A stretch of 64,000 nucleotides of DNA, taken from NCBI GenBank assembly GCA_001792895.1, contig MARA01000013.1, forward strand, positions 930,001 through 994,000. The letters run 5' to 3'. Under the pieces are notes generated by a model. That model was given only the letters and a program-made list of their open reading frames with translations, searched no databases and was not told the DNA's origin. Below, piece after piece: positions 23,846 to 35,396 of the stretch. The position numbers and the translations under genes are program-made. Source of the DNA: Lentinus brumalis. Its lineage: Eukaryota > Basidiomycota > Agaricomycetes > Polyporales > Polyporaceae. The stretch's first letter is position 1. Each line of letters begins with the position of its first letter.

Positions 23846-24430
23846 AAGTTCGAGACGCAGCATGATGCCCTAGACAGTTGTTGTGAGGAAAGTATGAGGA
23901 GGAGGTGGCGGACGATCCTTGGCAACGCGGAGTGTGCAAACTTCAGGGCAAGCCGCACCGCCACCTCCGTCGATGATGCGCACGCGAACACACCGCATGC
24001 CCTTTCCAGTTCATGATTGCGGATTCATTCGGAAGACGGCGCGGCTCATGTTGGAGCTGTAAGTGCCGACGTTGACGGCGCATGTCTGCATGCTCTAAGC
24101 AGATGGCAGAACGAGGCGGGATTGTGAACGATACCACTCGGTTCAGTTCGACCGGATTTCACGCCAGCCATCCCTGGAGAACGGACGTGTACCACCGAGT
24201 CATGAAACGTCCCAGAGGTACACTCGTTCTCGTCCGACTACAGCCTTCCGACGTTGCTGACCGGCATCTCAGCTATTCGTACCCAAGTGCCATAGAATGT
24301 GAGCGGCGATGCACAGAGTGACCCTGCACAACAGTACAAGCCTTCGATATGCATACATGAGAAATACACACGCTGTGCCGAAAACGACAGAATAAGTGCT
24401 AGTAGTACAGATAGCACAGACAGAGTTCAA
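23846..24430. other. No supported gene
   Basis: Short spacer between X pseudogene 2 and the 3' end of DUF6533 copy 3. No feature is evident. Confidence 0.4.
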
Positions 24431-26233
24431 CTATACGCATGTATAGGACGCCTGGTGTTGCTCGATCTCGAGAGTCGAAGACGACGACAGAGCGGACTTG
24501 GTTGTCTCGCGCGTGTCCCCGCCTTCCTTCTCCTCTGGGAGTTGTGGGCGCGAGAAAGCTTCTTCGACAGTGTCTTCGTCATCGGACCAGACCGAGAGCT
24601 CGGGGTTGACGAAGCCTCCGAGGGACGAGATGAAGCTCGGGGTGCTGTCCCAGGGGTTCCTCGACGAATGCCATAGATCGTCGGCGTCAAGCCTGACGAT
24701 CATCTGACTCGCTTCTTGTAGTTCGAGGAGAAACCGCGATATGAGGATGGATGTGAGGCTACGAGGACCAGTATCAGTAGGCTGCGTCAGTCTGGCACAT
24801 GGTGACAAGATACATACGGGACGGTGAATTCGGTGATAACGCTTGAACCGGCGTTGGCCTCGCCTGCGATCTGTGAAGGTGTCCGTGAGGGTAACCATGC
24901 AAAGTGCAAGGGCGAGTAGACAGTTTAGCTTACTCCAGTTGCCGATAAGACGAGGTGTAGGGTGTTCAGGACGAATAGAACACTATTCGTGAATAGTTCA
25001 GCTCGGTAGTCCATTGGTGATGCTGTTAGACATACACGAAGTATATGACTCCTGCGCGGAACGTCAGACGTTCAGTAAATTATGACAATTATGAGTGAAT
25101 GGCGTATGAGGGACATACCGCCGCGAAAGAGGATATCAAACAACGGAGGTCTCTCGGACTGTCGAATACCCTTCCGGGCGCCCCACTGGCCGCTGCTCAG
25201 CTTGGTCCAAGTGATGCATATCAGTAAAATATCCGCGATGATGAGCGGTACTCGGGCAATTATCACAACTGTGCCGTTCCGCGTATGAGTGCGCGCCCTT
25301 GCAGATGAATGGTAGCCAACCTACGTCTTGTCAGAGTCAGTTAGCACCAACGTATGCGCCGAGAAATAAATTGAACGAGGCGAACCGAAGGTTGAGTGCG
25401 ACCGATGTACTGTCTGACAAGGTACACCCAAATGGCGGGAAGTTCTTTCCAGAGGGCTGGTAGGCAAAGTGAACCTGCATCGTAGCGCACTCTGTATCGG
25501 TCCACCTGGTATAAGGAAAACGCAATACACTTACGAGATTGGCACCTACGGGTGCCAGAGACAAAGCAAACACGAGTATTCCCAGGACCTTGCTCCTGCT
25601 CAACACGAATGCACGGAGGGCAGAGAAGGCTGGAATGCGGCATCAGAAACTCTGCTTATACTTGGACTGAGAGTATAACTTACCAGCTCCGGGAACAAAT
25701 TGCAGAATTTCAATCGCTTGCGCCGCTGCGACAAAATATAAACACCTGTGGGCATCAACACTACTCAATCTGCAGTATTATGGCCTATGGAGGATCTACA
25801 CGAACCTCTGATTCGGGTTAGTTGTGAGGCCTTCATGGCACGGACTGCAATTGCTCACCTTATCCGACGGGAAAGGTACAAACTCGACCAGCACCATGAC
25901 ATAGTAAGCCGCAGAAATCCATCTGTTTGCGAAGAACAAGAGTGCCGCTCCTGTCCGCTTAGCGGTCCAGAAACACGCCACTTCTCGATCTAACGTGACA
26001 AAGGCGTCGTATAACAAGAGGACTAGGGCGAGCGGAGGTGTCAGGTTGAGATGGACGCGCTTGTAATGGAATCAAACGTACCAGAGGCTGCCGTAGCACA
26101 GTAGGTTTCTGTGTACCTGTCCGGCGGGGTCAACAGGCGATCAAACGCGGCGAGAGGCTTCGAGCGATGCGACGTACAGGCGGCCGAATAAAGCCACAAT
26201 ATCAGCAGCAGCAGCCCCTCTATCGGAGGACAT
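24431..26233 (-). CDS. DUF6533 seven-helix membrane protein, copy 3
   Basis: Spliced gene, frame followed through all exons. It starts MSSDRGAAAADIVAL at 26233, with LLLYDAFVTLDREVACFW and FFANRWISA in exon 3. Later come CLYFVAAAQAIEILQFVPGA, LSLAPVGANL, VIIARVPLI, the short exon encoding VIYFV, LVLSATG, and RFLLELQEAS followed by the PSFISSLGGF motif. Microexons are AG at 25806-25807 and AC at 25325-25326. The usual C-terminal stop is lost, so the protein continues about 13 residues beyond SSSST. A weaker TATA-like CATAAGA lies about 90 bases upstream. Predicted plasma- or endomembrane protein of unknown function. Confidence 0.8.
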
Positions 26234-26417
26234 GGTCCACGGCTTTTAGGAAGTACTGTTATGTCGCTAAGGGCTGAGGGATACGGAGTCAGTGTCAGTG
26301 GGATCGATGTCACAACGGGGTCTTATGTAGCACGATACGCACGCTGGTAGCATCCGCATATCCCAGTCGCGTCGTCGGGAACGGAAGAGGTGGTGCGAGC
26401 ATGCGGCAGCGCTGCAG

Positions 26418-27060
26418 TCAAATACTCGCAGTTGCCTCGCCAGTTAAATGGAGCAGCTGTACCAAGCTGAAGGTGATTTGGACGGTCAGCTGCCACGACC
26501 GTCGGTTGCCCAGACGACCAACATAGATAGAACTGCCGAAGGATTGACTGTTGGCAGGATCTCCCAGGACCATCAGTACGATGATATGGATCGCCGGCGT
26601 GAGTATCATGGGAAAGAAAGTGAGTATCTGCTTCCAAATTCGCATGCCAATGCTGCTCACTGTGGTCGCAGATAACTGAAGGCGAGTGGCATCTTCCTGG
26701 TTGAGACCGGTTGAGAGCTCGGACGGCGACTGCTGGCCGCGATAACTGAGCACTCGCCCGCGACAGTACCGGTCAGGGTGTACGGTGGATGCGTTTTCAG
26801 AGGCACGCTGAACTATTGATCGAGCTATCCTGATGGTGTGCCATGCGATGAGCGCCAAAAGGCAACATAATAGGAAGCTTATGATGGGCAAGCTTGCTTC
26901 TGCGGCTCTGATATCAGCGGCGTTGACGTGCGTGCGTATCCGGTGGGCACACAGCGGACTGCTGCCTTCGGCGGGCCACCGGGATGCAATGCAAACTGCC
27001 AGTAGTATCCCCAGCGCATGCCGTATCCTCACAGCCTCGACAGCGGCCGATCCGAGCAGT
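26418..27060 (-). CDS. Hypothetical membrane protein (partial model)
   Basis: An open frame of about 200 codons on the minus strand has two convincing hydrophobic segments (IISFLLCCLLALIAWH and FFPMILTPAIHIIVLMVL) separated by a polar loop. No ATG lies near its 5' end, so an upstream exon or a decayed start is likely. Its 3' end lies in the segment upstream of DUF6533 copy 3, which has diverged counterparts upstream of copies 1 and 8. It might therefore be a third member of the duplicated module, best preserved here. No family recognised. Confidence 0.35.
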
Positions 27061-27172
27061 ATATGACCCCGAAGGGGTCCCCCGCGCGTCCAGCATGTAG
27101 CTCCGCCTGTCCTTCGGACCCCCCATACCTCACTCCAGCCTCCGTTCCGGCACCGCTGTCCTCACTGGCAAG

Positions 27173-28907
27173 ATGGGCGAGGTCTATACCATGACGATCG
27201 ACGACGCGAGCTCGATTGTCAACTACCACCCCAAGGTATGTTCCAAATCGTATTCATAGCACCTGATATCAGCTATTCAATATTCGACCGCGACGTTTTA
27301 GGGGATGGAGGTATCGGTGACTTCACAGCGAATGGCTGGCAACCGTTCTACACTGGCTCCCCAGGAGGATTCACAACTCGGGGTGGGGAGGCTGCGCTCG
27401 GAGACTCGATGCACATTACTGCATTCCCGAACGCGACCCTGGACTTTCAATTCTTTGGTAAGCTTACTCGCTCTATCCCCTTAATTTCCTACTCATGGAC
27501 ACGCCGACGATAGGGACCTCTGTCTCCCTGGTCGGCATCGCCAACTGTTCCTACACTGTTTCCGTTGACGGAAACTCTCGTTCCTTCAAACCCCAACGCG
27601 GCCCTAGTAGCGCCACGCTGTTCTCGCAAGACGGGCTCACGGAGGGCACGCACACGGTCTCGCTGACCGCGAACGCGTCGCACGCAAACGAGTTTGCGTT
27701 CCAGCGCGCCGACGTGTCTCGGACAATCGCGGCAGGGTACGCTCTGGTCGTCTGCATCTGACGTCTGTCAGTGCCTAGATACTGATTGCTGTCCACTGTC
27801 CGTTGTCCGCAGCGCGAAGGTGCCGACTCCCCGTGTGTACCAAGCGACAAACACGTCTGTCCTCCAGTACTCCGGAAACTGGACCATCCTCAATGACCCG
27901 CTCATTCCCAACATGCAGCACCCTGCCCCGTACTACGAGGTCGAGAACGCGCCCGCGTCCTTTTCATTCGCGTTCCAGGGTACAGGTGTCGCCATCAACG
28001 GCTCGCGCAACTGGGGGAGCTATGGCTACGACGTCGTAAGTCCTCCATCGCGTTTCCTGCCCTCCTGGCGCCGACCAGCAGCTTCTGCAGTCTCTCGATG
28101 GTCAAGGGCCCGTCACCTACAACGCGAGCACGATGTGGTTCATCGGCGACGCGCTCCTCTACTACCAGGACGGACTGGATCCCACAGCGACCCACACCGT
28201 CACGGTGCAGCCCACCGTGGGTGTCGGCCTCAAGTTCTGGCTAAATACCGTCACTGTCTTTACTGATAACCCCTCCGAGGCCGGCGCGCTCGTAAGGTAC
28301 GCCTTGGGCGTATCGTGGCTGAGTGCATGATCCGTGTCTAACACGTTTGTTCAGCACTCCCTCACCGACCTCCTCCTCCAGCGAGCACTCGAAGGCGAAC
28401 GTCGGCGCCATCGCCGGCGGTGTCATCGGCGGGCTCGCGTTCCTCGCACTCGTCGCCGGCCTTCTGTGGTACTTCGTCCGCCGCAAGCGCCAAGCGACGA
28501 AGGTCTTCGACCGAGAGCAGCCGTCGCCCTTCGTCGCCACCAGAATGCCCACCGCCGCCACCACGACCGGCAACAGCCCAATGTCAGAGAGGAGCCCGTA
28601 CACGGCCCGCGGAGACACGAAGCTACCTATCCTGCCCAACAGCAGCGTGCCCGTGCTCTCCACTCTCTCTTCCTCGTCTCCTCCCTCGGAAGCTGCGCAG
28701 ACGTTGTCCGACTCACCTCTGTTGCACCAGCCAAGCTCGGCGGCGCATACGGCCTCTCCGACGGTGACGTCCCCGGCTGAGTCAAATCCTGATCCGAATG
28801 TTGCTGTGGACAGAATTATACACCTTCTCGCGGAGCGCATTGCTACTCATCCGGCCCCACATCCGGTGTACGAGTCCGATGTGCCTCCTCCCGAGTACGG
28901 TGCATGA
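27173..28907 (+). CDS. Single-pass membrane protein with large extracellular region
   Basis: Exons 2-6 are clear: about 27302-27457, 27514-27736, 27813-28035, 28091-28296 and 28355-28907, all in matching phase. Exon 1, carrying MTIDDASSIV from ATG 27173 or 27191, is probable, but I could not make its junction with exon 2 keep frame, so the N terminus is unresolved and no signal peptide was found. The extracellular part has two repeated halves with many N-glycosylation sites (NCS, NAS, NTS, NWT). One transmembrane segment (VGAIAGGVIGGLAFLALVAG) is followed by an RRKR stop-transfer and a Ser/Pro-rich cytosolic tail ending PPPEYGA. This architecture is common in agaricomycetes; the ligand is unknown. 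Confidence 0.75.
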
Positions 28908-29504
28908 TGTCGATCAAGATGCCCGGTTGTGCTTTACGCTGGTAATATCATCTTTATCTTGGTAGATACAGCTTAACTGTCTCTGTTGCGTAATCATATA
29001 TCATTATCACTTCTTTCAACGCTGATCCTTCGAGCTCGTACCGTCCCATCTCTGGTCCTTCCCATGACCTCTTCATCAGCGGCGGGGGCCATCGGCGAGC
29101 AGATGCGCTGGGTAGCGAGCGGACCGGAGTAGACAAGGGAAGATGCATGTTGACAAGAGGTGCCATATTCAGCTGCAGAAAGGGTCTGGGATGGGTACAA
29201 TACTAGTGTTGTCGACGGTCGTCGAGGCAGACCTTGCGCGACGGCGGCTGACGGCGGGGACTCGGACGCGGCAAGGCGCTCCGCCACCGCGCCGCTTTCT
29301 TGCCGGCGCAAACGCCAAGAAGTACGACCTCTGCATGCTCCTCGCACGCCGCTGGGGGACGTTGCCACATCCACTACTTGTGGGGCACTGCTGGTACTTC
29401 TGCAGTACTACTAAGAGTCGCCACAACTTCGCAAAGTTATCACAAAGAGACCCGACGCGCCCACCGCCCACATCGGCACTGCTGTCCCTTACTAGTGCCG
29501 ACCC
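28908..29504. other. No supported gene
   Basis: 3' flank of the single-pass membrane protein gene, then GC-rich sequence with shadow frames only. Confidence 0.4.
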
Positions 29505-29608
29505 CATATATAAGCAGCAGTGCGTCCCGAGTGCCTCCCTGTTCCGTCCTCGGAAGGACACGCCGAGCTTCCTCCTTCACCACCAGCAGTACATACTCGC
29601 CGAAAGTT

Positions 29609-30348
29609 ATGAATCTCTGGTCAGTTCCCCCATGTTTCGCGCAAGCTGTGAACACTCAGCGCATTATGATTCCCAGGGACTTCGTTGCGAAATACGGGCG
29701 TGGGCAAACAACGACCTACACGTACAAAGACGGCCAGATGAATGTTGAAGTGCAAAGACGTAAGTCTCGTTGCGTTTTATCAAGAAGTGCCAATGCGCTA
29801 ACCTTCGCGGTATGTACAGACACGGCTACGAGTAGATGGAAGGAGGTTGCCGCACGTACGTGTGGCGGTGGCGCTGTATACTGTTCGCCTTGCTGACGGC
29901 TCTTCTCCAGGAATGCTCTGCCGTAGGTAGCAAAGGCGGAAGCCTGCCCATGTATTGTATCTACTACCCTCGGGCGTCGAGTTACGCATGTGATAGACAT
30001 TCCGCACATCCGCAGCCCGCACTCCGGCATCGCCCTTGTCACCGAACGTCCGCCGCATCGCGGTCAGCAACCTGCTGCGGCCTCATGCAACATGAACACT
30101 GTGTTGTTTATGGGACTACTGTCACGCCCCAGGCGGTCGACCTGCTGGCCACACTCCGCCCCACTGGTGGCAAGCCACCGCTCGGATCGGTCCTTGATAG
30201 TATAGCTATCGACTCGAGATGGTTTTGCACGCTGGGGATGTCGCCTCCTACAACTATCGAAGTCGTCGGGCGGTGTCCAAAGGTACGCTGGGGATGTCGC
30301 CTCCTACAGCTATCCAAGTCGTCGGGCGGTGTCCAAAGGTCGGCATAG
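29609..30348 (+). CDS. Hypothetical spliced gene (tentative)
   Basis: A TATATAAG box near 29505 precedes ATG 29609 by about 100 bases. The first exon reads MNLWSVPPCF, then IMIPRDFVAKYGRG and QMNVEVQR. Donors and acceptors (GTAAGT near 29761, TACAG near 29819, GTGTGG and TCCAG around 29870-29911, GTAGGT and GATAG up to 29997) would join it in frame to the long terminal exon containing VVYGTTVTPQAVDLLATLRP. The first exon faintly recalls a B3-type DNA-binding fold, which is inference only. The last exon contains a 56-bp tandem duplication. It may be a decayed or spurious model. Confidence 0.25.
30229..30340. repeat. 56-bp tandem duplication
   Basis: Bases 30229-30284 and 30285-30340 are copies of one another (starting ACGCTGGGGATGTCGC and ending GGTGTCCAAAGGT), with two substitutions. 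Confidence 0.9.
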
Positions 30349-30620
30349 ATGGAATCTCTTGAGGGACGAGATGGCGCTAGTTGTACGAGTTACTCGAGGA
30401 ACGCAAGGGATCGTCGGTTTTCAACCTGACATGCATCTGGTACGCTTCCTGCAACAGCCGGTGCAAATGTGCCTGTTTGCAGACGAGGAGGTTCAAGAAG
30501 AACTGCTCCGGCGTACCTTCCTCGGTCACGCTCCCAACAGAGCTCGCCGCTGCCGGCTTCATGCAGCTCCACATGACCGCGAAACAAGAGTGTGCCAGAT
30601 TGGAGTTGATCATGACAGAC
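30341..30620 (-). pseudogene. DUF6533 C-terminal fossil
   Basis: On the minus strand the frame reads LLQEAYQMHVRLKTDDPLRS then SSNSYN and a stop. This matches LLELQEANRMVVRLNPDDPL...SSRSPY of the intact paralogs (residues shortly after the last helix). Downstream, eroded codons correspond to the SFISS block. No upstream exons could be recognised with confidence. It is a ninth, dead member of the family next to the BCS1-like gene. Confidence 0.65.
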
Positions 30621-31003
30621 TACGTACACATAAGGACACGGTGAGGCAGAGCGAATATTGCTGAGCCATATATGTACGTTCGTCGGTAGCGCTCTATACG
30701 ATAGGTCTGCTCGTTGAGGATCTCCTTGTAACACCCTATGAGGTAGGGATGACGGAACGCATGCATGTACCTGCCGCGTCGGCTCCGAGGAAGAGCAAAT
30801 AGCAGGCGCGTCCGCAAGCTCGACTTCAAGAAACAAGATCACCAAGGTCCAGCATAGCAGGGCTGGGGCTTGCTGTGGCCGGGCGCCGATGCTTCCCAAA
30901 GCCTCGACAGCACGCCGATTATGAACACCAACAAGCAGATCCGGGCAACTCGCGACCCGCGACATTCCACCACAACGGCGACATCGTTGCTCGGGAGCCT
31001 CCT

Positions 31004-33006
31004 CTACCCGGAGGCAGGAGCCTTCCTGTCCTTGGTCTTCTTCTGCACCCATGCAGCGGCCTCGTCCACAGCCGCGTACGGCCGCGTCTTGTAAGCCATG
31101 AGATATCCTTGGAGCGTCGCCATAGAGAACATGCGATGCGGGATGATCTCGGCGAAGCGCTCCGCCAGAGCGGCAGACTCTTCTGCAGAGAGGTGGGAGC
31201 CGCGGGAGTTGTGGACAGAGCCGGGGTATACGCTGGACACCCCTTCTGGCATGGGAGAGGGTTCGCAAGGAGATGTGGGCCCAGGCGAGGATGAAGTATT
31301 GGACTGGAATTTTTCGTCATCTACGACCGGATGAGAGGAGTCTTCGCTCGAGCACGTGTAGAAGCGCTTGAACAGTTCCCTCGCCTGGTACGTGCTTGCA
31401 AGATGGAACTCGACGTGTAAGTCGAGTCGCCCAGGCCGGAGGAGGGCAGGGTCCAGCGCACCGTAGCTGTTCGTGGTCGCGAAGAGGATGCGCCCTTCCT
31501 GTGCCGCGATTCCATCTAGCGCGTTGAGGAGGCCGCTCAGCGTAACACCGCCAGTCCGATTCATATCTTGGTCTCTGTCTCCTTTCTCTTCAGCCGGCAC
31601 AGAAGACGGGCCCGTATGCGCTTCGGGGTCGATGAGGTCGCGCTTGATGCTGCGCGTGAAGGCTGCGTCGATGTCCTCCATGAGGATGATGCACGACTTG
31701 GGGAGGTTCGAGATGAGAGACTTGAGGCTGTTGTCGTCGAGCCCTGACACGGTCAGAGAGAGAATGTTGACGCTGAGGCTGAGCTCCCCAGCGATGGTGT
31801 GGATCATGGATGTTTTCCCGGCACCTGGGGCACCGTGCAGCAGGTAACCGCGGCGGAACGGGATACCTGGAGGAGTCACCGAGCCGACGTTAGCTATGAG
31901 CATAAGCCACGACGGGATGGCACGGCGCACCTCTGTCGGCGTACCACTTCCTGCTGCTCAAGAAGTCTTTCGCATCATTCAAGACAAGTTCGAGGACTCC
32001 GGGATCGAGTATTACTGAGGAAGGAGGCCGCTTGGGTTGCATCGCAACACGTCTCCATCGGTCGCCGCTGCGTGATCATCAGCCGACGAAGTCACAGACA
32101 GATCTCAGGGTTGCTTACTCTTCTGCGACGCTGACTTCAATCAAACCCTCGTTCGCCGCCTTGTATGCTTTCCGAGCGTCACGGAGCAGTTCACGAAGCA
32201 GAGCTGGGCTTCTCGTCAACATACTAGACGGCCATAGTATGTCAGCGTTTGTTGAAAGTACTCAACAGAAACAGAGAACTATGGGGGAACATACCGGAGG
32301 CGAAGGTAGTCGGTGGAGCGTCCGTAGCCGTTATTCACGCGATCGCGGCCGATTGTCATGTACCGTCGCTTGTACCACATAGAGTACGTCTGCTCCGTAG
32401 AAGGAAGGAACACAACGTTGTCTTCTGCATCCGGGTCGTCGTTGTCGCCGAGATCGTCGATCATGCCTCCACGCGTGCTGACTTCGATGTCGCGAGCAGA
32501 CTCTGCGAAAGGGAAAAGGTCAGTGACTCGCTTGTGGGTCTGTGTGACGATCGTCGATGAGAATGCTCACGGAAGACCTTCTCCTTGGATAGCCAGTGCA
32601 TCAACCAATCTGGAGCACACAAACGTAGTTAGCGTCTGAAGGCCACCGTACTCTGGGCCCGACTTGATCACGTACCTGCGGCGTCGTCATCAAACTCGCA
32701 CGTCGCAGTGACCCACAACGCCCTGGTTAGCCTCTCCCATGCCGTCCGGAGGGAGCGGCGCAGTCCTTCCACAAGTGCGCCGATGAGGAAGAGTTTTGCC
32801 CAGTCCCAGAATGCAGACGCTGAAAGTAGCATGAAAAGCATCCGGGGGAGAGAAATCGCATCTGAAGGCCCTGTAGAACGCGCGGCGAAGGGGGCCGAAG
32901 ACGGAGATGAACACTGCGACCCGGCTGCGGTCGCTGCGGTGTCCTCCGGCGTAAGTCCAGGATTCAAGGCAGAAAACACTGCTTGCAGGATTTGAGCAGC
33001 GTCCAT
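31004..33006 (-). CDS. BCS1-like mitochondrial-type AAA ATPase
   Basis: Six exons, with every junction in phase: 33006-32676, 32609-32571, 32502-32295, 32223-32119, 32067-31931 and 31866-31004, giving 560 residues. The N-terminal part has a hydrophobic segment (RMLFMLLSASAFWDWAKLFL) and BCS1-type residues. The AAA domain shows Walker A GAPGAGKTS, Walker B CIILMEDIDAAF, sensor FATTN and the arginine region LLRPGRLDLHVEF. The RGIPFRRGYLLHG lead-in and the C-terminal LQGYLMAYKTRPYAAV are characteristic. Family members form rings in the inner mitochondrial membrane; yeast Bcs1 inserts the Rieske protein. This fungal lineage has many divergent paralogs, so the exact role is uncertain. Two decayed relatives lie at 14.6-15.2 and 17.0-17.9 kb. 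Confidence 0.9.
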
Positions 33007-33756
33007 ATTCCAAGGAGGGCTGATAGTGGATGGTGTGCCAAGTTCTGCGGGTCGTGACACCACCTGGGGCCGTGGTTGACCTTAATATCGGTGAAGACTC
33101 GGGCTCGCAGTCAGGCCAAGTCATTTTCCATTACCTGACTGTCGGGACCGCCGGTGCCGCATCTGAAACTCAGGCTCAAGCGAGCACGAGGCAGACGGAA
33201 GAGGGCTGTTCATTGCCTTCGCGGAGAGGAGGAAGCAAGCCGGTGCGCCGCACGTGGCGTCTAGGACAGAGTCAAGACAGTGACAGTGACACAGCCTGCG
33301 ATAGATGCAGCTTGAAGCCAGACACACCGCAAGGTATGTAGAATTTCGAGCTTCCACAGGAGTAGCTCAAGCGTTCATGTACGAGAGTCAAGACTGGAGT
33401 GACCTCTGAGGCTGAAAATTCAGAGTCAAGGCTGCGTGCAACGCATGCGGATGAGTATTGATCGGCGTGCTCATTCAACTACTAGTACTTACTACTCAAT
33501 ACTAGCCGCTGATTGAGGGACTCAGAGGAAGCTAAGTACCGCTAGCACGAGCAGGTTGACCGGTCAACGAGGGTAGAGAAGAGAAGACAAGTACTGTTGA
33601 AACGATTCAATTTCAACGCGAAGTCCGCCGCGACGAACAATCACGTGAGCCGCGTCCGTGATCAGGCAAGGCGTCCGGGTTTTCTTCCTCCTCCTCCTCC
33701 GTTCAGCATGCACCTCCACTCGCGACCAGATCAATTGCTAGCTCACCTGAGCCTCC
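33007..33756. promoter_or_regulatory. Divergent intergenic region, BCS1-like / pantothenate synthase
   Basis: The two genes are transcribed away from each other, so this 750-bp region should hold both promoters. A pyrimidine-rich TCCTCCTCCTCCTCC run near 33685-33702 lies before the pantothenate synthase start. No clear TATA box was seen for either gene. Confidence 0.45.
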
Positions 33757-35004
33757 ATGCTCCTCGCTAGACTGCAGCACTTCAGGTCTCCAGCGCGACG
33801 CTTGGCAGCGAACTACGCCCCGACACTCCGAAGAAACATGTCGTCCGAGCTCCCACAATCCTCCATCCCGCTCTTCCCTACGGTCGGATCGTACAGAGAA
33901 TGGCGGAGGAGGGCATACGACCAGAAGAAGTCTGTCGGATTCGTCGCGACGATGGGCGCATTACATGAGGGACATCTTTTGCTCGGTGCGTACCGCCGGA
34001 AATCGTACGTTTTCGCGTGCTCATGCATTCCCTGCCTGTCCAGTCCGCCGTGCATTAGCCGAGAACGACCTCACCGTACTCTCGATCTTCGTGAACCCCG
34101 CCCAGTTTGCGCCCCACGAAGACCTCGCGACATACCCTCGCACGCTCCCGCGCGACCTCGAGCTGCTTTCCGGCCTCTCCGTCTCCGGCCGCAGCCCCGC
34201 AGCGGTCTTCGTGCCGACGGTCAGCGAGATGTATCCCAGCGGCATCGTACAGAGCGTCGACCAGCAAAAGGGCACGTTCGTAGAGGTCAAGGGCTACGGC
34301 CACCAGATGGAGGGCAGGACGCGCCCGGCGTTCTTCCGCGGGGTCGCGACGGTCGTCACGAAGCTCTTCAACGTCATCGAGGTACGCGCATTTCTCGAGG
34401 ATCTGAGAAGGGCAGCAGGCAGTAACCGGTGCACAGCCCACGCGCACGTACTTTGGGCAGAAGGACATACAGCAGGCACTGCTGCTTCGCAGAATGACAC
34501 GCGACCTTCTGCTCTCACACCCCGAGCCCGAGAACCTCTTCATCGTTCCCACCGCCCGGTGAGTGTGTCGTCGATGTGCTGGTAGTGGTTCTGACCGCGT
34601 TCGTGCAGAGATCCCAAGACGTCTCTGGCGCTGTCCTCCCGCAACGCGTACTTGACGGACCACGAGCGAGAAAACGCCGCCCCGCGCTGTACGCCGCTCT
34701 CGATGCAGCCAAGTCTGCATGGGAGGCGGGCGCACCAAAAGTCGAGTGCATTTCGCGCGCACAGGCCGTCGTGGAGCAGAAGAAGGCCGAGCTCGGGGAC
34801 TCCGTCGACCTCCGGCTGGACTACATCGAGATGAACGACCCGGAGACTTTCGACGAGCTCGACGCGGGCATTTCCCGTGCAAACTGGGAAGTAGAAAGGG
34901 AAGGGCGCCCAGTGATCATCAGTGGGGCGATGTACGTCGGGAAGACGAGGCTTATCGACAACGTCGTGGTCGGCGCGCGACGTACCTTGGGCATAGTCAA
35001 TTGA
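33757..35004 (+). CDS. PAN6: Pantothenate synthase (pantoate-beta-alanine ligase), frameshifted
   Basis: Joins pantoate and beta-alanine using ATP to make pantothenate, the coenzyme A precursor. Exons are 33757-33985, 34044-34381, 34437-34558 and 34609-35004. Family motifs are present in order: VGFVATMGALHEGHLLL, SIFVNPAQFAPHEDL, VVTKLFNVIEPTRTYFGQKD, ALSSRNAYL, LDYIEM and ISGAMYVGKTRLIDN. The Arg-rich start (MLLARLQHFRSPARRL) resembles a mitochondrial presequence; a shorter start exists at 33838. In exon 4 the frame must change between RENAAP and ALYAALDAAK (about 34681-34691), where one base appears to be missing. Total exon length is one short of a multiple of three, consistent with this. 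It is either a sequencing error or a disabling mutation. Confidence 0.85.
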
Positions 35005-35292
35005 GTACGCGGCAACTCAAGGATGGCACGCGACCGCCAAAGGTCGACGCAGAGATCTTGCGCGTATACGAATATATCTCCTTCGCTTGGCAGCGTAGAA
35101 AGCCCCAGTACTCTTGCTCATTCCTGTCCGAGGGTGTCACGATGAAGGGACGGTGCGCGAATAGCTTTGGTATGATTCATGTCCCTCCAAAGGGCACATT
35201 GAAGCTGCTGTCAGGGCATCCATGGGCCCGGTACGAGAAGGTGGTTATTGTTTGCTTGGCGTTCAGCGCAAAAAGCAAGTTCACCACGGGCA
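35005..35292. other. Intergenic, pantothenate synthase to tRNA-Ser
   Basis: 3' flanks of the two convergent genes. A run of T on the minus strand near 35270-35274 would terminate polymerase III transcription of the tRNA. Confidence 0.5.
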
Positions 35293-35396
35293 CGACACCA
35301 GTAGGGTTCGAACCTACGCTCTCAAAGAGAAACAGATAAATCGACTATCGCTGTCCAAATTCTAATCTGTCGCCTTGACCACTTGGCTATAGTGTC
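35293..35396 (-). tRNA. tRNA-Ser (AGA), intron-containing, copy 1
   Basis: Acceptor GACACTA pairs with TGGTGTC (discriminator G). The D arm is GCCAAGTGGTCAAGGC and the anticodon stem ACAGA/TCTGT carries loop TTAGAA, giving anticodon AGA. An intron of about 23 bases follows position 37. A class II variable arm (TTCTCTTTGAGAGC) and T arm GTAGGTTCGAACCCTAC complete the cloverleaf. Nearly identical to the gene at 40311-40415 apart from the intron. Confidence 0.92.

Noticed and set aside
30390..31268. 292-codon open frame, minus strand
   Set aside because: It overlaps the last exon of the BCS1-like gene in another frame on the same strand and lacks any domain.
34055..34882. 275-codon open frame, minus strand
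   Set aside because: Antisense shadow of the pantothenate synthase exons; Arg/Pro-rich with no motif.
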